Of a stretch of 64,000 nt of DNA, positions 1 through 13,150 are shown one piece after another. The position numbers and the translations under genes are program-made. The stretch's first letter is position 1; every line of letters starts with the position of its first letter. The notes under the pieces are model-generated. The model was not told the origin of the DNA. It saw nothing but the letters and a program-made list of their open reading frames with translations, and ran no database searches. Origin of the DNA: Cryptomeria japonica (Eukaryota; Streptophyta; Pinopsida; Cupressales; Cupressaceae); contig NC_081411.1 of the NCBI RefSeq assembly GCF_030272615.1, forward strand, positions 180,938,977 through 181,002,976. Direction: 5' to 3'.

Positions 1-1377
1 TGAGGACATAATGACATTGTATGTTGTCATTATGTCAATATGCTGAAGAAGAGAGAACCGGCATGGTACCAGAACTAGTATACTGGTATAACATTGTAAA
101 CCAATATATGTGCCAAAGTGAAGTGTTATGTTTGTTCAAAGTGAACCGGTACATGGAAGCTTTGTATGACAACTGGTTGGTTGTCTCAAGTGCTTCAAGC
201 CTGTGTGACTCAACTGGTAGCTTTGTGTGATGAGTTAGCTTTGTAGCTTTGTGATGAGTCAACCTTGTGCATGTGAAGAATCTTGCATGAAGAAGATTGT
301 TCCTATCTACCTTGGGAATGTGCGAAGTCTGTAAACGGCAAAAACGCATGATGGGTTACCAACCGCCATGAAAGCAGTGGAAAATGAATGATGGAGAATG
401 TCTTGAGATCAGCTCAAGACTGTTGCATTTAATGCAATATGTTCAACGGTCAGGATTGAACCATTTGAATTGCTTAACCTAACAGGTTTAGGGTTTAGGG
501 TTCATGCTACTGACCTATCTGTTTCCTATAAGGTCTAAGTTGTGTTTCTTTCTGAAGTTGTTGGCAAAAGTTGTGCATGTGTATCCCAGTGAAGTGATAC
601 ATGATTCTTGCCAGACTAGAAGAGAGAAGTGATACCTACAGAGTGAAAGTGTAGAAGGTGAAGAGGAGCTAAAGCAGATCTACATTGGCATTGAGTGTTG
701 TTACCAGGTCATTGTAATACCTCTTGATCTCTAACCACTTCAACAGTTGAGAAATCCCTTAATAGGGTAGCTTTAACCTGCTTACTATATATCCTTTAAC
801 AGGGTGACTCAAAACTACTGAGTTCATAAAATCCTCTAACAAGGTAACCTTTTACTAGGTTTAACCCTTAACTGGGTGATCCCTAACAGGATCGGTTCCT
901 AACAGAACCTATTGTTTCAGTCTTTAACCGAACAAGGCTCCTAATAGAGCAGACTTCTAAAGAGTTCAAAACAGCTTGTGGGTATTCATCCCCACTGTGG
1001 TTTTTCCCAGTTGGGTTTCCACGTGAAAATCTGTGTGTCTTGTGTGATTCTTTCATGTGATGGTTTAGTGTCTTATGTCTGATAGTAAAACATGTTGAAC
1101 TAGCTTTTATTATGTTTTTGATGTTAGATTACCTATCCATGCACTAGGGTGAAATGGAAATGAAGTACTAGATTGTCTGAAAGGATAAGTGTCAACTGGT
1201 TTATGCTTGTCTCAGTTATTCTGAGTTTTATCGGTTGTACTTTGATTAAGACCAATGTTACTGTTTTCTTGCCAAAGTAAAGTGTTTTTTGACAAACTAG
1301 TTTTAGGAATGTATTTTTGTCTGTACTGATTCACTCGCCCCCCCTCTCAGTACCGGTTTGGTACTATCCATCCATCA
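1..1377 (+). mobile_element. Copia-type LTR fragment (3' part of an LTR)
   Basis: The right end has a U5 signature: a C-rich run inside a short inverted repeat (1323-1353), then a CA terminus at 1377. A degenerate primer-binding-like stretch (TTGAGTTATCAGAC, 1378-1391) follows. Around 980-1025 there is a GTGGTTTTTCCC ... GGGTTTCCACGTG block of the kind seen, reverse-complemented, in the other copia LTRs of this window. From about 745 to 960 short degenerate units of the type CCTAACAGGGTGAC recur. No coding sequence follows, so this is either a solo LTR or the 5' LTR of an element otherwise lost. The left end lies outside the window. It is not closely similar to LTRs A, C or D except in the shared U5 motif. 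Confidence 0.6.
1323..1353 (+). promoter_or_regulatory. U5 hairpin of the left copia LTR
   Basis: GTACTGA (1323-1329) pairs perfectly with TCAGTAC (1347-1353) around a C-rich loop. It occupies the same place in the LTR as the hairpins in LTRs A, C, D and F but has a different stem sequence. Confidence 0.5.
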
Positions 1378-4300
1378 TTGAGTTATCAGACATCGCTATC
1401 AATAATATGCCATAAATGCAAAATAACTTAAAAGAATTTCGATCACACATTAGTGATTGTCACTAACTATCGGTCCATGCTTCTTAAAATATAATTTTAT
1501 TTCAATTTCATCAGATACATCACTTCCCAAAGTAGGTCATATGATAACAAAGCCAATGTTTAATCACCAAATGTCAAATTTTTATAAATTCGATGTGCCA
1601 CATCATCCAAATACGATCTTGTTATTAAAGAACTCATGATCTGTTTAAATCACAAAATTTGAGACTAAGTTGTGCCTTTCACCTATATTAAAAAAGGCTA
1701 TTATTATAATTCTCAACATAAATTCTAAGCTTTGTTAGCGGTTGGTTTTGACCTATCACAAATGCTACCTTCTGTGCTTTTTTTTATTGTTAACTTTTAC
1801 CTATATATTAAACAATTCACAAAAATGAATGGTGGAAGAATAAAGTAGTGGTGGATTCTTCATATTCTTCTTCCTCTTCTAAGAGGTCATCACCTAATAA
1901 GGATAAGCTAAAGTATGCATATTGGACTAATATGGACATTGGTTTTATACAAAGAAGATTGATGAGCTAACATATCTTCTCTAGAAGCATAATATTTAGT
2001 TGTCTTTAACTAGTAAATCCTCTTCTTCCACCTTAGGACATGTAGATTTTGGGTCATCGTCAATGGCTAGCTTGTGAAGAGAAGATGAAATGCCATGCTT
2101 TCTTTGCATCCACACATCTTTAGTCTAGCAAGTGTTTCTTGAATCAGCTATGTACACACATCATTGTTCATTTATACAGGAAGAAGGATTCTATTTATTA
2201 GTCATGATAAAGAAGATTCCCGTAGTGTCTAGCAAGGCAGGGACACTATGGATGGATGAATGGATTGTTGGATTGGAAATGAATAGAGGAAAGATAATGG
2301 GATCTTATGATGGCAATGCAGCTACTTTGATTGTCAATGACAATTTGATAATCGGATAATATGTTTTTGTCAAGCTAAGGGGTTGGACATGACAAGATAA
2401 GATGATAGCATGGTGCATTGGATGTCGTGTGGTCCATACAAAGGGACATGTGAAGAGGTTTCTGAAACCATATTTTACATTTTTCTTTTTGTCCTTATAT
2501 TTGATTAAGATCAAGGAATGGATTAGGGGGTAATAATAGGACATGGATATAATAAGCAATATCAAAAAAGGATAAGGGATATGAATAGGATAAGGGAACC
2601 AATATGGACAAAAGAGATGTGGACAAGGTGAAGCAGATAGGACATGTAATTCTTATTAAGATCCTTATCCTTTTTAAGATCAAATATGGAAAAGGGAATA
2701 TGGATGCCAATAATGATGAAGGACATGAGGGATGAAGGACGATGAAGAATGATAGGATAGATTGAATGGAACTTGCCTCCAAGTATGGAATGCAAGAAGA
2801 TGAAGGATAACGCATGACACCTATTTGCTAGGTTTTCATCATGGTACTTGCCCAAAGCATATTTTTGCCAAGCTTTCACCAGTGGATGAATTATTTCTCT
2901 TTATTACTTTTTTTGGATCTCTTTTTGAAATTTTTTGGTAGTTTTTTCAAGATCATTTTTGAATTTTTTTTTTTTTTTTTTCTAGAAGAGGATGAATGCA
3001 TGATAGGGTGCATAGAGGAAGGACTCAAGCATCTTGTTTTTTGGATAGAACCCTTGAAACATTTTTTTTAATAGACCATGGTTATGAAGATATTCTCAAA
3101 TACATTAATAGGATAAGGACTTATGCAAAGGACTAGATAAGAGGGATGGAAGGGTACAAAAGAGATGTTGGATAATGGATGGGATGTTGGAAAACTTGTG
3201 CATGAGTAGATAAAACTGATAGCAAGATCAACATTGGCACACACCTTGAGGTGTGGAGTAATGGAGGAAAAGTGAATTTTGGATTTGGAGATTAGAATGG
3301 AGGAATGGATATGGATTTTGTGATATAAGGACCCAAAATGGATGAAGGAGGTGATTGAGGAATTGATTTGAAAGGTTTGGATGGAGGAATATAAATTTTA
3401 GATGCCAAATTTGATTTGCCTTTAGGATGTTGTCCTTTGAGAATCCACTTGGGAGTCCACATGGTTTTTGACTTTTCTTTATTTTGTAGTTCCTTGGAAT
3501 GCATTTCTTGTACAATGGACTTAGGAATCCATATGGCTTTTGAATTTCCTTTATTTTTTGAAATGGGCCTTTGTGGCCTTTTGAATAATTCGTATTATTT
3601 TTTTTTTTTTGGATCATATTATGCTTTGTTTTTATATCTTAATTAGATGAGACATGTTGACCCTTAAATGCATGTATATTGTTGGAAATGGATTTTATGC
3701 TTGGCATCCAAATTTCCTCCAAAGGGAATGGAATATATGTATATATAGGGATGATATGAAGGTCTTTTAAATGGGTGGATGTAAGTAGGTGGTGGGAAGG
3801 TTCTCAGAGAGGTGTGCCTTTATTGATCTTGATCTATGATAGGATATGTATATTATGAGCTAGTGAATGGAGCATTGTATGGACCTCAGATGCATGGAAG
3901 GGATGAAGGGTTTGATTTTTGGGATATGAAGACACAAAATGGATTTGGAGGATGAGGAATGTGCATGTTTGGACATAGATGGATGGATGTGGGATTTAGC
4001 AGGGGTATCAATGTCATAAGAGAGCTATGTAGCCAAGGCTATAACCATAAATATTTTCTTTGATATGGAGGAATTCTAAAATGCCTTGTTATGTAGACAT
4101 AACCCTTTGCCTTGATAATGCATGTTTTGACAAATATTTTTTACTAATGGGGTACCTTTTTTTGAAACAAGACACAAGTCTATTTTGAGGGAGATATGGT
4201 ATGGAAGAAATGATAGTCTCATGGAGTAAATTGGATTGGATAAAAGTGGAGGAAACCACTTGATATATTTAAGGGGTTCATGAACAACTTGCGTAGAGGC

Positions 4301-4399
4301 ATTAGAATCATGAGGGGGACTAGGAGAAATGGTAGGTTCTTTTGGTGAGATGGAATTTAGCAGGAGACAAAGGATTATGAGATGGAGATGAAGGGATCT
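1378..4399. other. Non-coding stretch, no recognisable gene
   Basis: AT-rich DNA with no coding region I can support. There is a T-run near 2967-2981 and another at 3599-3610. Runs of GGATAAGG/GGACATG-like words at 2390-2800 look like degenerate simple repeats. Short open frames on both strands are hydrophobic or low-complexity and match nothing I know. Confidence 0.5.
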
Positions 4400-6147
4400 A
4401 AAGGGATGAGAGGATCTTGTGGGAGATATGAAGGTGAAGGGATACTTTGATCTTGACTTGGAAAGGGATCATTGGACTCCATTTAGAGGGTATTTTGTTC
4501 TTGATTTTGAATTGAATCATTAGGAAGGATGGAAGGGACATAATGATCTTTCTTAGGAGGTGGAGTGTCAATAGGGTTTGAAAGGACAATGGGTTCTTGA
4601 GGTGAAAAGGGATCACCTTGTATAGGATGGTCAAGGACAATAGGATCATTAAAGGAAATGAGATCTCGATCAAATGTTGGATGCAATGGGAAATCTTTTA
4701 GATCTTGATCAATTGTAGGACTTATTTATTTTTTCTATAGTTTATTCTCTTGATATGGGGTTGGAATTTTCAAATGTAAAGGGGATTTTGGGAAGGAATC
4801 AATGTTTTGACATGAGGGTGATGGACTTTGCAGGGGACTCTAAAATAGAAGCATGTGGTGTGATTGGGTCTTGAATTTCTGAAGTATGGAAGGGACTAAC
4901 ATAATGAATTGGACTAGCTTGAAAACCTATTGTGGATAGCCCTTGTGAGGTTGTGTCATTGGATAGAGATGGTGTGGATGACTCTTGTGAAACTTCAGGG
5001 GATGAGGAAATGGTGAGAGATATGGAGGCTACTTGAGGTGCAAATTCATGATAGGAAAAGCCATTGCTCGACATGGGTAGATGATCATGTTCTAAAATAG
5101 TTTCTTATGTCCAACCTAATTGTTGAAGTTAACTATTGAGAAATTTAGGTTGGGGTTTTCATTGTTTGGGTGATAATTTTTGTGATGTTGTTGGAAAATG
5201 TTTACATGTTGCAAGGTAGTTGTTGATTGACCTTGTTGCATGATAGGTGACACATTGACCATGTTCGATTGATATCCAAAGGGTGATGTGTTTGTAATTA
5301 CAATTTCTTTCATTTGGGACACCTTTGGTGGTGTATTTGAAGACAAAGGAGGATATTCACTAACATGTGGTGTGATTGAAGTAAAAATTTATTGTGTAAT
5401 TGTATGTGATCTTGGTAGGGGTTGACTTGTTTCATAATGTGTGCTATTAGGAGTTGTGTAGTTCCTTGAGGAACACTTGGTTGCATCAGAAGAAAAATTG
5501 GTTCAATATTTGGTGGTAGCCCTTGTTTAATTATACCAAACTCTGAGTGTGTTGAATTGAACAAGTTTTGATTCAAGATATGGTTGAGTGCAGTTTGATA
5601 TGACAATTGGCCTAATGAAGTTTGATTTAGGACTTGATTGAGTGAGGTTTTATTTGAAATATGATCAAATGAGATTTGATTTGGAACTTGATTGTAAGAG
5701 GTTTGATTTGGAATTTGGGAAAATGAGACTTGGTTTGGGTTCATTGTTTGAGATTGGTTTCTCATGTTTATTTATGAGAGGAGAGATGGTATTTTTTTAT
5801 TTCACAATGAGAACTTGTATGATTACTGGCTCTAAGTTTGTATTGGGACCTCTGAATTTTTTAAATAGTTTGGCCTTTTGGGATCTAATCTCTTCACTTT
5901 TCTTCACTTTTTGTTCCAAGATCTCTATTTCTCGAGCTAGTTTTTCTTCAAGTGATGGATAAATAGGCATGACACTTATTCATTCCTAATAAGTTTGATG
6001 CACTTCTTGGGACATCTATATGTTAGATTGACATGATTGATTGTTTGGTTGCAATGACATGGTCCCATGAGAGTAGGATGATTGATATGGGAAATGTTTT
6101 CTCCTATAATATTGAGAGCTTGATTCAACCATTTCACTATATGCCAT
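4400..6147 (-). pseudogene. Decayed low-complexity reading frame with coiled coil
   Basis: Read on the minus strand from an ATG at 6147, the translation begins MAYSEMVESSSQYYRRK. After several stops it gives a highly charged coiled-coil-like stretch, EEKLAREIEILEQKVKK, encoded near 5860-5950. It then becomes rich in Q, N, S and P (about 5765 down to 4400), with frame changes and stops between readable blocks. The composition and order (coiled coil, then a long polar or proline-rich tail) would suit the N-terminal ORF or Gag of an old gypsy-type retrotransposon, but I do not recognise the family. It could also be a decayed host gene. Sure: a coding remnant on the minus strand is likely. Not sure: identity, limits and number of frameshifts. 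Confidence 0.4.
5560..5755 (-). repeat. Short tandem repeat encoding an N-Q-T/S motif
   Basis: About five to six diverged units of roughly 33-36 bp. On the minus strand they read as variations of PNQTSYNQV / NKTSLNQV / NQTSLGQL. The repeat lies inside the decayed reading frame at 4400-6147. Confidence 0.5.
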
Positions 6148-8579
6148 TTTTTGGATTTTGAAGTTTAGGGATGAAATTAAATGCAACTAAGCAATCAAAA
6201 TGCAACCTTATCTTTTTGGGATTTTCAAAATTTTGAAAATGGACAAATAATACAAAGGATGACAAATGCAACCTATGTTTTTGTTGTTTTTCAAGATTAT
6301 GAAAAACCTTAGGAGTGAAAGTGTAAAGAGATACCCTAGGGGATTGAAATGGAATCAAGACCTTTTAAAAGATAAAATGACAAATTGATAAAATCTCACC
6401 TATTGCTTGGATACTAAGCTAGGTTTGATGAGATATTGTTGTTGATAAAAGGACAAGGGTTGATCAAGGTCAAGACTCCCTAACAATGACTTTGGATATG
6501 ATCGAATGATATGAATCTTCATGTTTAACAAATCTAGTTTTGGAGATTAAATGCAAATGTGAAGATTGATACTAAGGAAATGATACGATTTAAAATGATG
6601 ATATAAATGATATGTGCTAAGGGGAAATATAAATGGACTAGTATGATAAATTTGGACTTGGCCTAGGGAATACCCTAATTTTGAGGATAATGCAAAATGG
6701 AGTTAATGATTTGGCCCTATGACTCGCGAGCATAAAGATTATGTAAAAGCTTGTCCTAAAATGATATGAGATTTGATATATACAATATTTTTTGAACAAT
6801 GCTAGGATCATCCTAGAAACTAGGGAGGATGAAGATTTCTAAAATATTATACTAAAATGATATGGATTAATGCAAAGATGACTCTAAGACTTAGGATAAT
6901 GGATAATGAAGATGATATGTTAATTATTATAACTAACAATAATGACAATGATATAGAAATAAATCCCAAGTTTGATTGAAACAATTTTGAATCCCCACAT
7001 GATGTTTGATATAGTTTGAAATTTGCTGGACAAGTTTTTCATTTGATTGTTTGGAACGTTTAAAGTATTTTGGACAAGTTTTTGGATTTTTATTGCTTGA
7101 AATGTTTGAAGTATTTTGGAAAAACTTTTAGATGTTGAAAATGTTTAGCATGAATAGTCCCAAAAGACAAAGTAGACAGAGATGGTTGTTTATATCTTAA
7201 CTTTGAAACACACTCAGATTTTGAAATAGGGGCTTGAGATAGCCCATATTTTACTAGTATAAATAGATAAGAGAACTTTGAAACATGCACTGTCTAGGTT
7301 GGAAAGAGGATACTACTTACTGAGTCCCCACTCATATTTCTCCAAATACTTAAACAATGCAGATAGATAGAGATTTGGTAGCACTGGCTCATAACCCAAA
7401 GATCCAAAGATCTTATGAACCAAGGGACATCTATCTCAACACTAAATAATAGAAACATGTAGTAGCTTTGGAGGTCCGACCTCCTACATCAACAAGCAAA
7501 AGGATTTAAGCTACTAGAATAGTGGTTCATAATAATTCTTTGAGGAACAAGATCATGAGGAGGATTCTCAAAGGAAGCTACTTAAATCTCTAGAAACTCC
7601 TATAGGGCACAACCCTGACACAAGTTGCACTTTGGCCATGTGAACCCCATGGCAAAGCATTTTATATACCGGCCTAAAGAGAGATACCTCTCAAAAATTG
7701 CTAAGGGATGATAAAAGCCCCATAGCTATTCAGGTTCAAAATACCTTTGTGAGGTGATCAAATCCCCAATCAAAGATATTCCTCCACTACAAAATAAATG
7801 TGGGTATCATTATCACCTTTCCCCCTCTCTTGAGACTCGAAAGGCATGTAGAAAGGTATTCAATGCAATAGTGGGCCCACCCTTTCTCAAGAGACGATAC
7901 ACAAGATTTCATTTCCTTTAAAGATCACAATTGTTAGCTCATCTAATAAGAAGGGAGTTCCATGTCCATTCATTAAACCAAATGGAAGTGTGAGTTAAAC
8001 TATTAACAGATCAACCACATAGATTTTTTTGATTCAATATTTGACAATCATTTTGCATCAAACAAATTATTAGTTTTTATAAACTTCAATCTTCATCGCA
8101 TAGATGCCATAATGCTTCAAATAACCAATTAGTAGTAACCAAGGAAATTGAAATGAAATCTTAATCTAACTAATTAACAACAACAATTGAGGTTCCTAAG
8201 TACACTTTCCAACTACTTGGAAAGTATGACCAACTTCTCAACAAACTTGGCCAACTTCTCAAAAAACTCAACCAGCTATGTAGAAAACTCAACCAACTAT
8301 GCAGGAAATTGAACCAACTGCACAACTAATTTGACCACCTGCACAGGACTGGGTGCCACCTGTGCAAGAGATAAATAGATCTTTCCATTTCATAAATTGA
8401 TAAAATAAAACCCTAATTTAAGCATGAAAAGACAGAAAGAGATTTAAGGAAAGTTAGATTCTATTGCAAAGGTGAAAGATTTGTCTCATTTCACCATTGT
8501 TTGTGTTTTTGTTCAAGTATCTATTATTGTTCATGTTCTCTTTGTTTCTATTGTATTTTCAAAAATTGAAAAGATTGTG
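6148..8579. other. Non-coding stretch, no recognisable gene
   Basis: AT-rich sequence without supportable coding regions. A roughly 60-bp unit is present twice at about 7045-7140 (GTATTTTGGACAAGTTTTT and a diverged copy). At 8215-8345 short words of the type AACTTCTCAACAAACTTGG and AACTCAACCAACTATG recur. If the decayed frame at 4400-6147 is the gag of a minus-strand gypsy element, this would be part of its long 5' leader. Confidence 0.4.
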
Positions 8580-8930
8580 ACTTGAAATTGAATATTCAAT
8601 TAGCCTCCTAATTAGGACTAGATGAAGATTATTTCTTGAACTAAAATAAATTATCTTCCTAATTAGGACTAGCTGAAGACTTTAATTTGAAATGAAATCA
8701 ATAAGCCTCCAAGTTAGGACTAGATGAAGATTGGATCTTGAATTGAGAGATCAATCCAATCCTAATTAAGAGCTAGATAGAAGTTGTTGCATGAAATCAA
8801 AGAAAAATTCAATCCTAATTAAGAGCTAGATGAAAGTTGTTGCATGAAATGAAAGATTAATCCAACCCTAATTATGATCTAAATAAAAGTTGTTGTTCAA
8901 TTTTAATCCTTTTGATCGATTAAATCCTAC
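8580..8930. repeat. Tandem repeat, about 60-bp unit, six diverged copies
   Basis: Units share TCCTAATTAGGACTAGATGA or TCCTAATTAAGAGCTAGATG, followed by AAGATT or AAGTTGTTG and an A-rich spacer. The left copies carry the AATTAGGACTAG form and the right copies the AATTAAGAGCTAG form, so the array has two subtypes. Confidence 0.65.
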
Positions 8931-9950
8931 AAATGACAAACTCATTAATCACACCTTGCATGTGATGCAAGATAAGTTGATTCGATAACACTAATTACCA
9001 ATTACGTAGCACAAAGGATCAACTGCACAATGTATGTGAGCAACTATGCAGTAAGCACAACCAACTATGTAGTAAGATTCGGCAAATGCACAAGAATGAG
9101 TGCCATCTACATAGGACTAGTGTTGGGCATAGAAATCAAGGTTCTTTGATCTTTTGGAACCTACAATTAAAAAAAAAGGTTCACAAAAGGTATAAAATGT
9201 GGTACATGATTCACGTCGGGTTCACCAGATGTAGACGAGGAAAAAGGGAGCTAGTTCAAAAACCAAAACATGCATACAATCTACCTAAGCTAACCACAAA
9301 ACTTAGATTGCAAGCTAAATTTCCTAATCCTACCAATAAAGTAACTGAAACAAAACACAAAGTAAATGCAAACATCCATTGCACTTCTTCAATTAGACCT
9401 CGTTTCTCTTCCTTTCAGCTCTAATGGAGATATGTCACTCTCAAGAGGCAAAGTGTACGAAACAAAAAAAAAAAGTGAAGAAGACAATGTGCAAGACTTA
9501 CTAGGAATATGTGATTAAAAATGATTGATTCAAAAAAATGGACAAAATGACAGATGCTAGAATGAAAGTGTAACAAAATGAATTTCTTTAACTAGATGAA
9601 TGCTAGATAATTTGACAAAATAAGAATGCATAAAACTTAGATTGTTACATAAGTTGACAGAATAAAATTGCTTGAAATATAGATTAATAATTTGATAGAG
9701 TATGAATGTATAAAACTTATATTGAATATGCAATTGTTCATAAGAATGCATACTTGACTTAGATGATTTGATTGAAGGAAAGTCGTTAATATATAGAAAA
9801 CCAAAGGGCCGATGGACAAACAGGATTGAAAGGATTTTTTATCAAGTGGATGGACAAGATCGAATGCATAACAATGCTTCCATTTGGGGAAGGATTAAGG
9901 AGATGAAGGAAAAAGAAATGAAAAATAAGAAAGCAGATTTTGGGGGTTGC
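8931..9950. other. Non-coding stretch, no recognisable gene
   Basis: No coding region supported. One plus-strand open frame of 112 codons (9086-9424) and some short minus-strand frames have no recognisable domain and biased composition. They are most likely chance. Confidence 0.4.
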
Positions 9951-10617
9951 ATACCTCATTTTCCAAAATCAAAGTGGAATCTTGAGAAAAAGTCGCCATT
10001 TTTGAAAACTAGGAGGATATTTTCAACTAAAAATTGAAAAAGAAGATATTATCATCATATGATAAGATAATTAGGAAATTAAATAAATAAAGATATTTAT
10101 TTAATTTGAATGATACAATTAAATAATTAAATAATTAAAATTGTTTATTTAACTATAGGCTAAATTGAATGAACCTTTAATTAACCAATTAAGATTGTTT
10201 AATTAAAGGGGATAATTTGTAATTAACCAAATCATGAAATATCATTTAATTAATTTTAATAGGGGAAATTTTTTGATGAAATGATGAAAGATTAGGCTAG
10301 AATATTTAGTAAAAAAGGGCTTAATTAATTAAAAAATTAGTTAAACCTAAAGGGCAAATTAGTCAAAATAATGTTCGAAGACCTTGAAGGGGTCAAATTA
10401 AGTCAATTTACGTCAAAACAGATGAAATTGGAAAGAGTGAAAGGTTTGGATGGGAAATGAGACAAATCAAGAAAAAAATGCAAATTATGGTAAACTAAGT
10501 AAAATCGAGCAATATCGCGTAAACCAAGTCAAATCATGTCATCAAATAGAGAAGGGATAAATGTGATACATGAGACATGAAAAGAGGTCAAAATGCAAAT
10601 TTTTCATATGGATAAGT
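9951..10617 (-). mobile_element. Possible part of an ancient gypsy LTR (G), left of element A
   Basis: Read on the minus strand, the sequence TGGCGACTTTTTCTCAAG near 9982-9999 resembles the TGGCGACT-type primer-binding region of some plant gypsy elements. The AT-rich stretch to its right, up to 10617, would then be LTR, continuing after element A at 30040. The decayed frame at 4400-6147 on the same strand fits an internal region further along. No LTR termini or partner LTR were found, so this is an inference. Confidence 0.25.
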
Positions 10618-11884
10618 TATTAGAATAATTGGTGGACAACTGAGAGGGGGGGTGAATCAGTTGTCAACATATTATATTAATCAAACCACTTTGTAAAATT
10701 TAACTGGAGCACATAAACATTGAATACCGGAATAGCAGAAACAAATACTAGTAAGCAATAAAACTTAAGTATGAAACAAAGAATCAACATAATGCAACCA
10801 TACCACATAACACCATGATTTGTACATGGAAAACTAGGTAAAGGGAAAAACCACAGTGGGAAGCCTACCCACAATTAGATAATACTTATGTCAAAAGTAT
10901 GTGATACAACAAGGGGCCTGCACAAATAGAAAGGCACATTTCCTAGAGCATATTGCTCATTACAAAGGAGTCTAACTGACTACAAAGAGGTTATAACCAC
11001 CTCAATATAATTGGACAAAAATCCAGAAGAATGAACTATCAATGATAACATCTACCATGCTTGATTATAGTCTCGGTTAAGCTCAATACCAAAGGCCTTT
11101 GACCTCTTACATAAACCCAAATCAATCACCTATGATCAACCAAATCTCCTGCACATATGATCTTTCACTATTCGCACATTTTATTCCATGACCATGACCT
11201 TTTATAATAACCATGATGATCTACAATGAGATCTTACATCAATTTATACAAACCCTAAGGCTTAAACCAAATAGGTTAGCCACCTAACAGATATTACAAT
11301 AAGATCATTACATACATCCACATTACAATGATATACCATGTTGACTTTAGACCAAAACAACATTAACCAATCCATAAATCATCCTTGTAACATGTAGAGA
11401 ACACTTAATAGCGTGTTACATGATATCGATCCATAACCTAAATAGATACCGAACCTAATTTGGGTCCACCACACCAAAGAGATTTCTCCAATCAGTTGAG
11501 GAATGAACAAAGATCACCTTCTGCATCTTGAATTCCATCTAGAAGTCACACCAACACCACTTATGCATCATGTTAAAGATTCTTAGTAAAAGTTATGTTG
11601 GTAAAACCCTAAACCCTTACCAGTATAAGCTTACTAGAATGTATGATAGCATCTGATCATCAAGTCGATACCAACTAACCAAAACATGCTCCAGAAACAT
11701 GCAACACATCAAACCAAACATATTGCATTGATCCAAACATGTCGGTAGTATCCAACTGATAGTCCCTTCTGTTGGTAACACTAGTTCTTCTACTGGTAAT
11801 CAAAGTTTGTCTATTGGTAACCAATCATAACAGCTAGTGTTGACATCAATGTAACACATAATTAATTCCTTCATATTTTCAACA
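10618..11884 (-). repeat. 3' LTR of copia element A
   Basis: Matches 28761-30039 along its length. In plus-strand terms it starts TATTAG (TGTTAG in the partner) and ends CAACA at 11884. It is followed by a C-rich stretch (ATCTCCCCCTTTGG, from 11885) that is the reverse complement of a polypurine tract, which fixes this copy as the 3' LTR. A TATAAAAGG box on the minus strand at 11206-11198 is a candidate promoter, also present in the partner LTR. Confidence 0.9.
10635..10665 (-). promoter_or_regulatory. U5 hairpin, 3' LTR of A
   Basis: GACAACTGA (10635-10643) and TCAGTTGTC (10657-10665) form a perfect 9-bp stem around a G-rich (element sense C-rich) loop. Confidence 0.55.
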
Positions 11885-11911
11885 ATCTCCCCCTTTGGCA
11901 TTGATGGAAAC
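11885..11911 (-). other. Polypurine tract and flank of copia A
   Basis: The minus strand reads CCAAAGGGGGAGAT directly before the LTR. It is the expected plus-strand primer for reverse transcription, and it is shared with element C (from 38129) and, slightly altered, with D (from 47292). Confidence 0.75.
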
Positions 11912-11951
11912 ACTAGATGTGAAAAAGAAAACATCTAAGTGCCAAGTGATG

Positions 11952-13150
11952 CAGATGAAAAAGATGTAAAGTTGCTAAGAAACATTTTGCAACATTGTAA
12001 AAGTTGCATTATTGTTGATTAGTGATGAAGAAGTTGGTTCCAACCAACTAAATCATGTGGTTTAAAGCCAAAAAAAACTTCATTGTATGGGTTAGAAGAT
12101 CTGGAATGCAAAAGCAAGTTTTGAGTTGTAAGGGAAATCTTGTTTGACACCGTTTACACTATTTTTCTTTGTTTTTTCTTTATTATACGGACTAGTAAAG
12201 ACTTGTCAGAAGAATCTCATTGCAGGGCATGAGAGCTTGGTGATTCTACTTGCCAACAAGGTAGATTAACAAGTTTTATTGTGTCTGGTTGCAAAGATTC
12301 AATTCATTCTCTGTGACTAGGTGAAAAACCCTTGACAACTAGTGTTTAAGCAAGAAATGACTCTAACCTGGGCATCCATTGATGGCACCAGTTGTAATCT
12401 TGTGGAATTCTAAGTTAGGGTCTGTAAATATGTTTAGAGTAGTTTGCATGCTTTTGCAGACCTTTTTGGTTGTGTTACAATGATACCCTAGGTTCAAAGC
12501 TAGGAGTTGGTGAGACTAGGACAACAAAAGATGTGCAATTTCAAAGCACATATGGATTGGTAGAGGAAAATTTGACACATGGTTGGAGACCCCTTTGAAT
12601 GCCCTTAAATAATCCTTGATATTTTTTTGTAGATGTTTTGATTGGTGAAGGTTTTGAAGACCAAATTTGTAAGTCACCTGAGTAGGCCTAAAACCCTCGA
12701 AAATAGGATGGTTGTAGATACCCCATGTGTACGGAGAACCCAAATACCATTTTGTAATATTGTTTGTAACTCTAAAAAGGGTACTCAAATATGAAATTTA
12801 TTTGTGTCCTTGTGTGGGAAGATTAGAAACTAAGCTCTGAAATCCACAATAGGAGGGCTAATTTCATTAGGCCTGTTTGGAGCCCAGTATAGTCAAGTGG
12901 ACGTTGGCAGGACTTGGTGATGGGTTTGAAAGTTACCAAAATAGTTGAAGACACCAAAAAATTGTGTAACTTCATGTTTCACTCTTGAAACAAATTTGTG
13001 AAGTGGGATCCTTTGCAAAGGTTGTTGAAGCACTTAGGAGTGGTGATAGGGATTGAGGTGAAATCCTCAATAGGAAGAGTTGTGTAAAACACTTGGGAAT
13101 ATACCATGGAGGAAAGATAAAGTGGATTAGGCCTACGAGGTCTATTATCA
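11952..13150 (-). repeat. Arm copy 1 (partial, same direction as copy 2)
   Basis: Begins inside the unit at GATGAAAAAGATGTAAAG, which matches 13392 onward in copy 2 and the reverse complement near 16020 in copy 3. It runs to about AACCTATGCCA, where it lacks the terminal part (roughly 55 bp or more) present in copies 2 and 3. It then joins directly to the start of copy 2. Confidence 0.75.

Noticed and set aside
484-504. Telomere-like TTTAGGG words
   Set aside because: Only two units inside an LTR; too short to be an interstitial telomere.
9086-9424. 112-codon plus-strand frame
   Set aside because: No recognisable domain, single copy in the window, composition like the flanking non-coding DNA.
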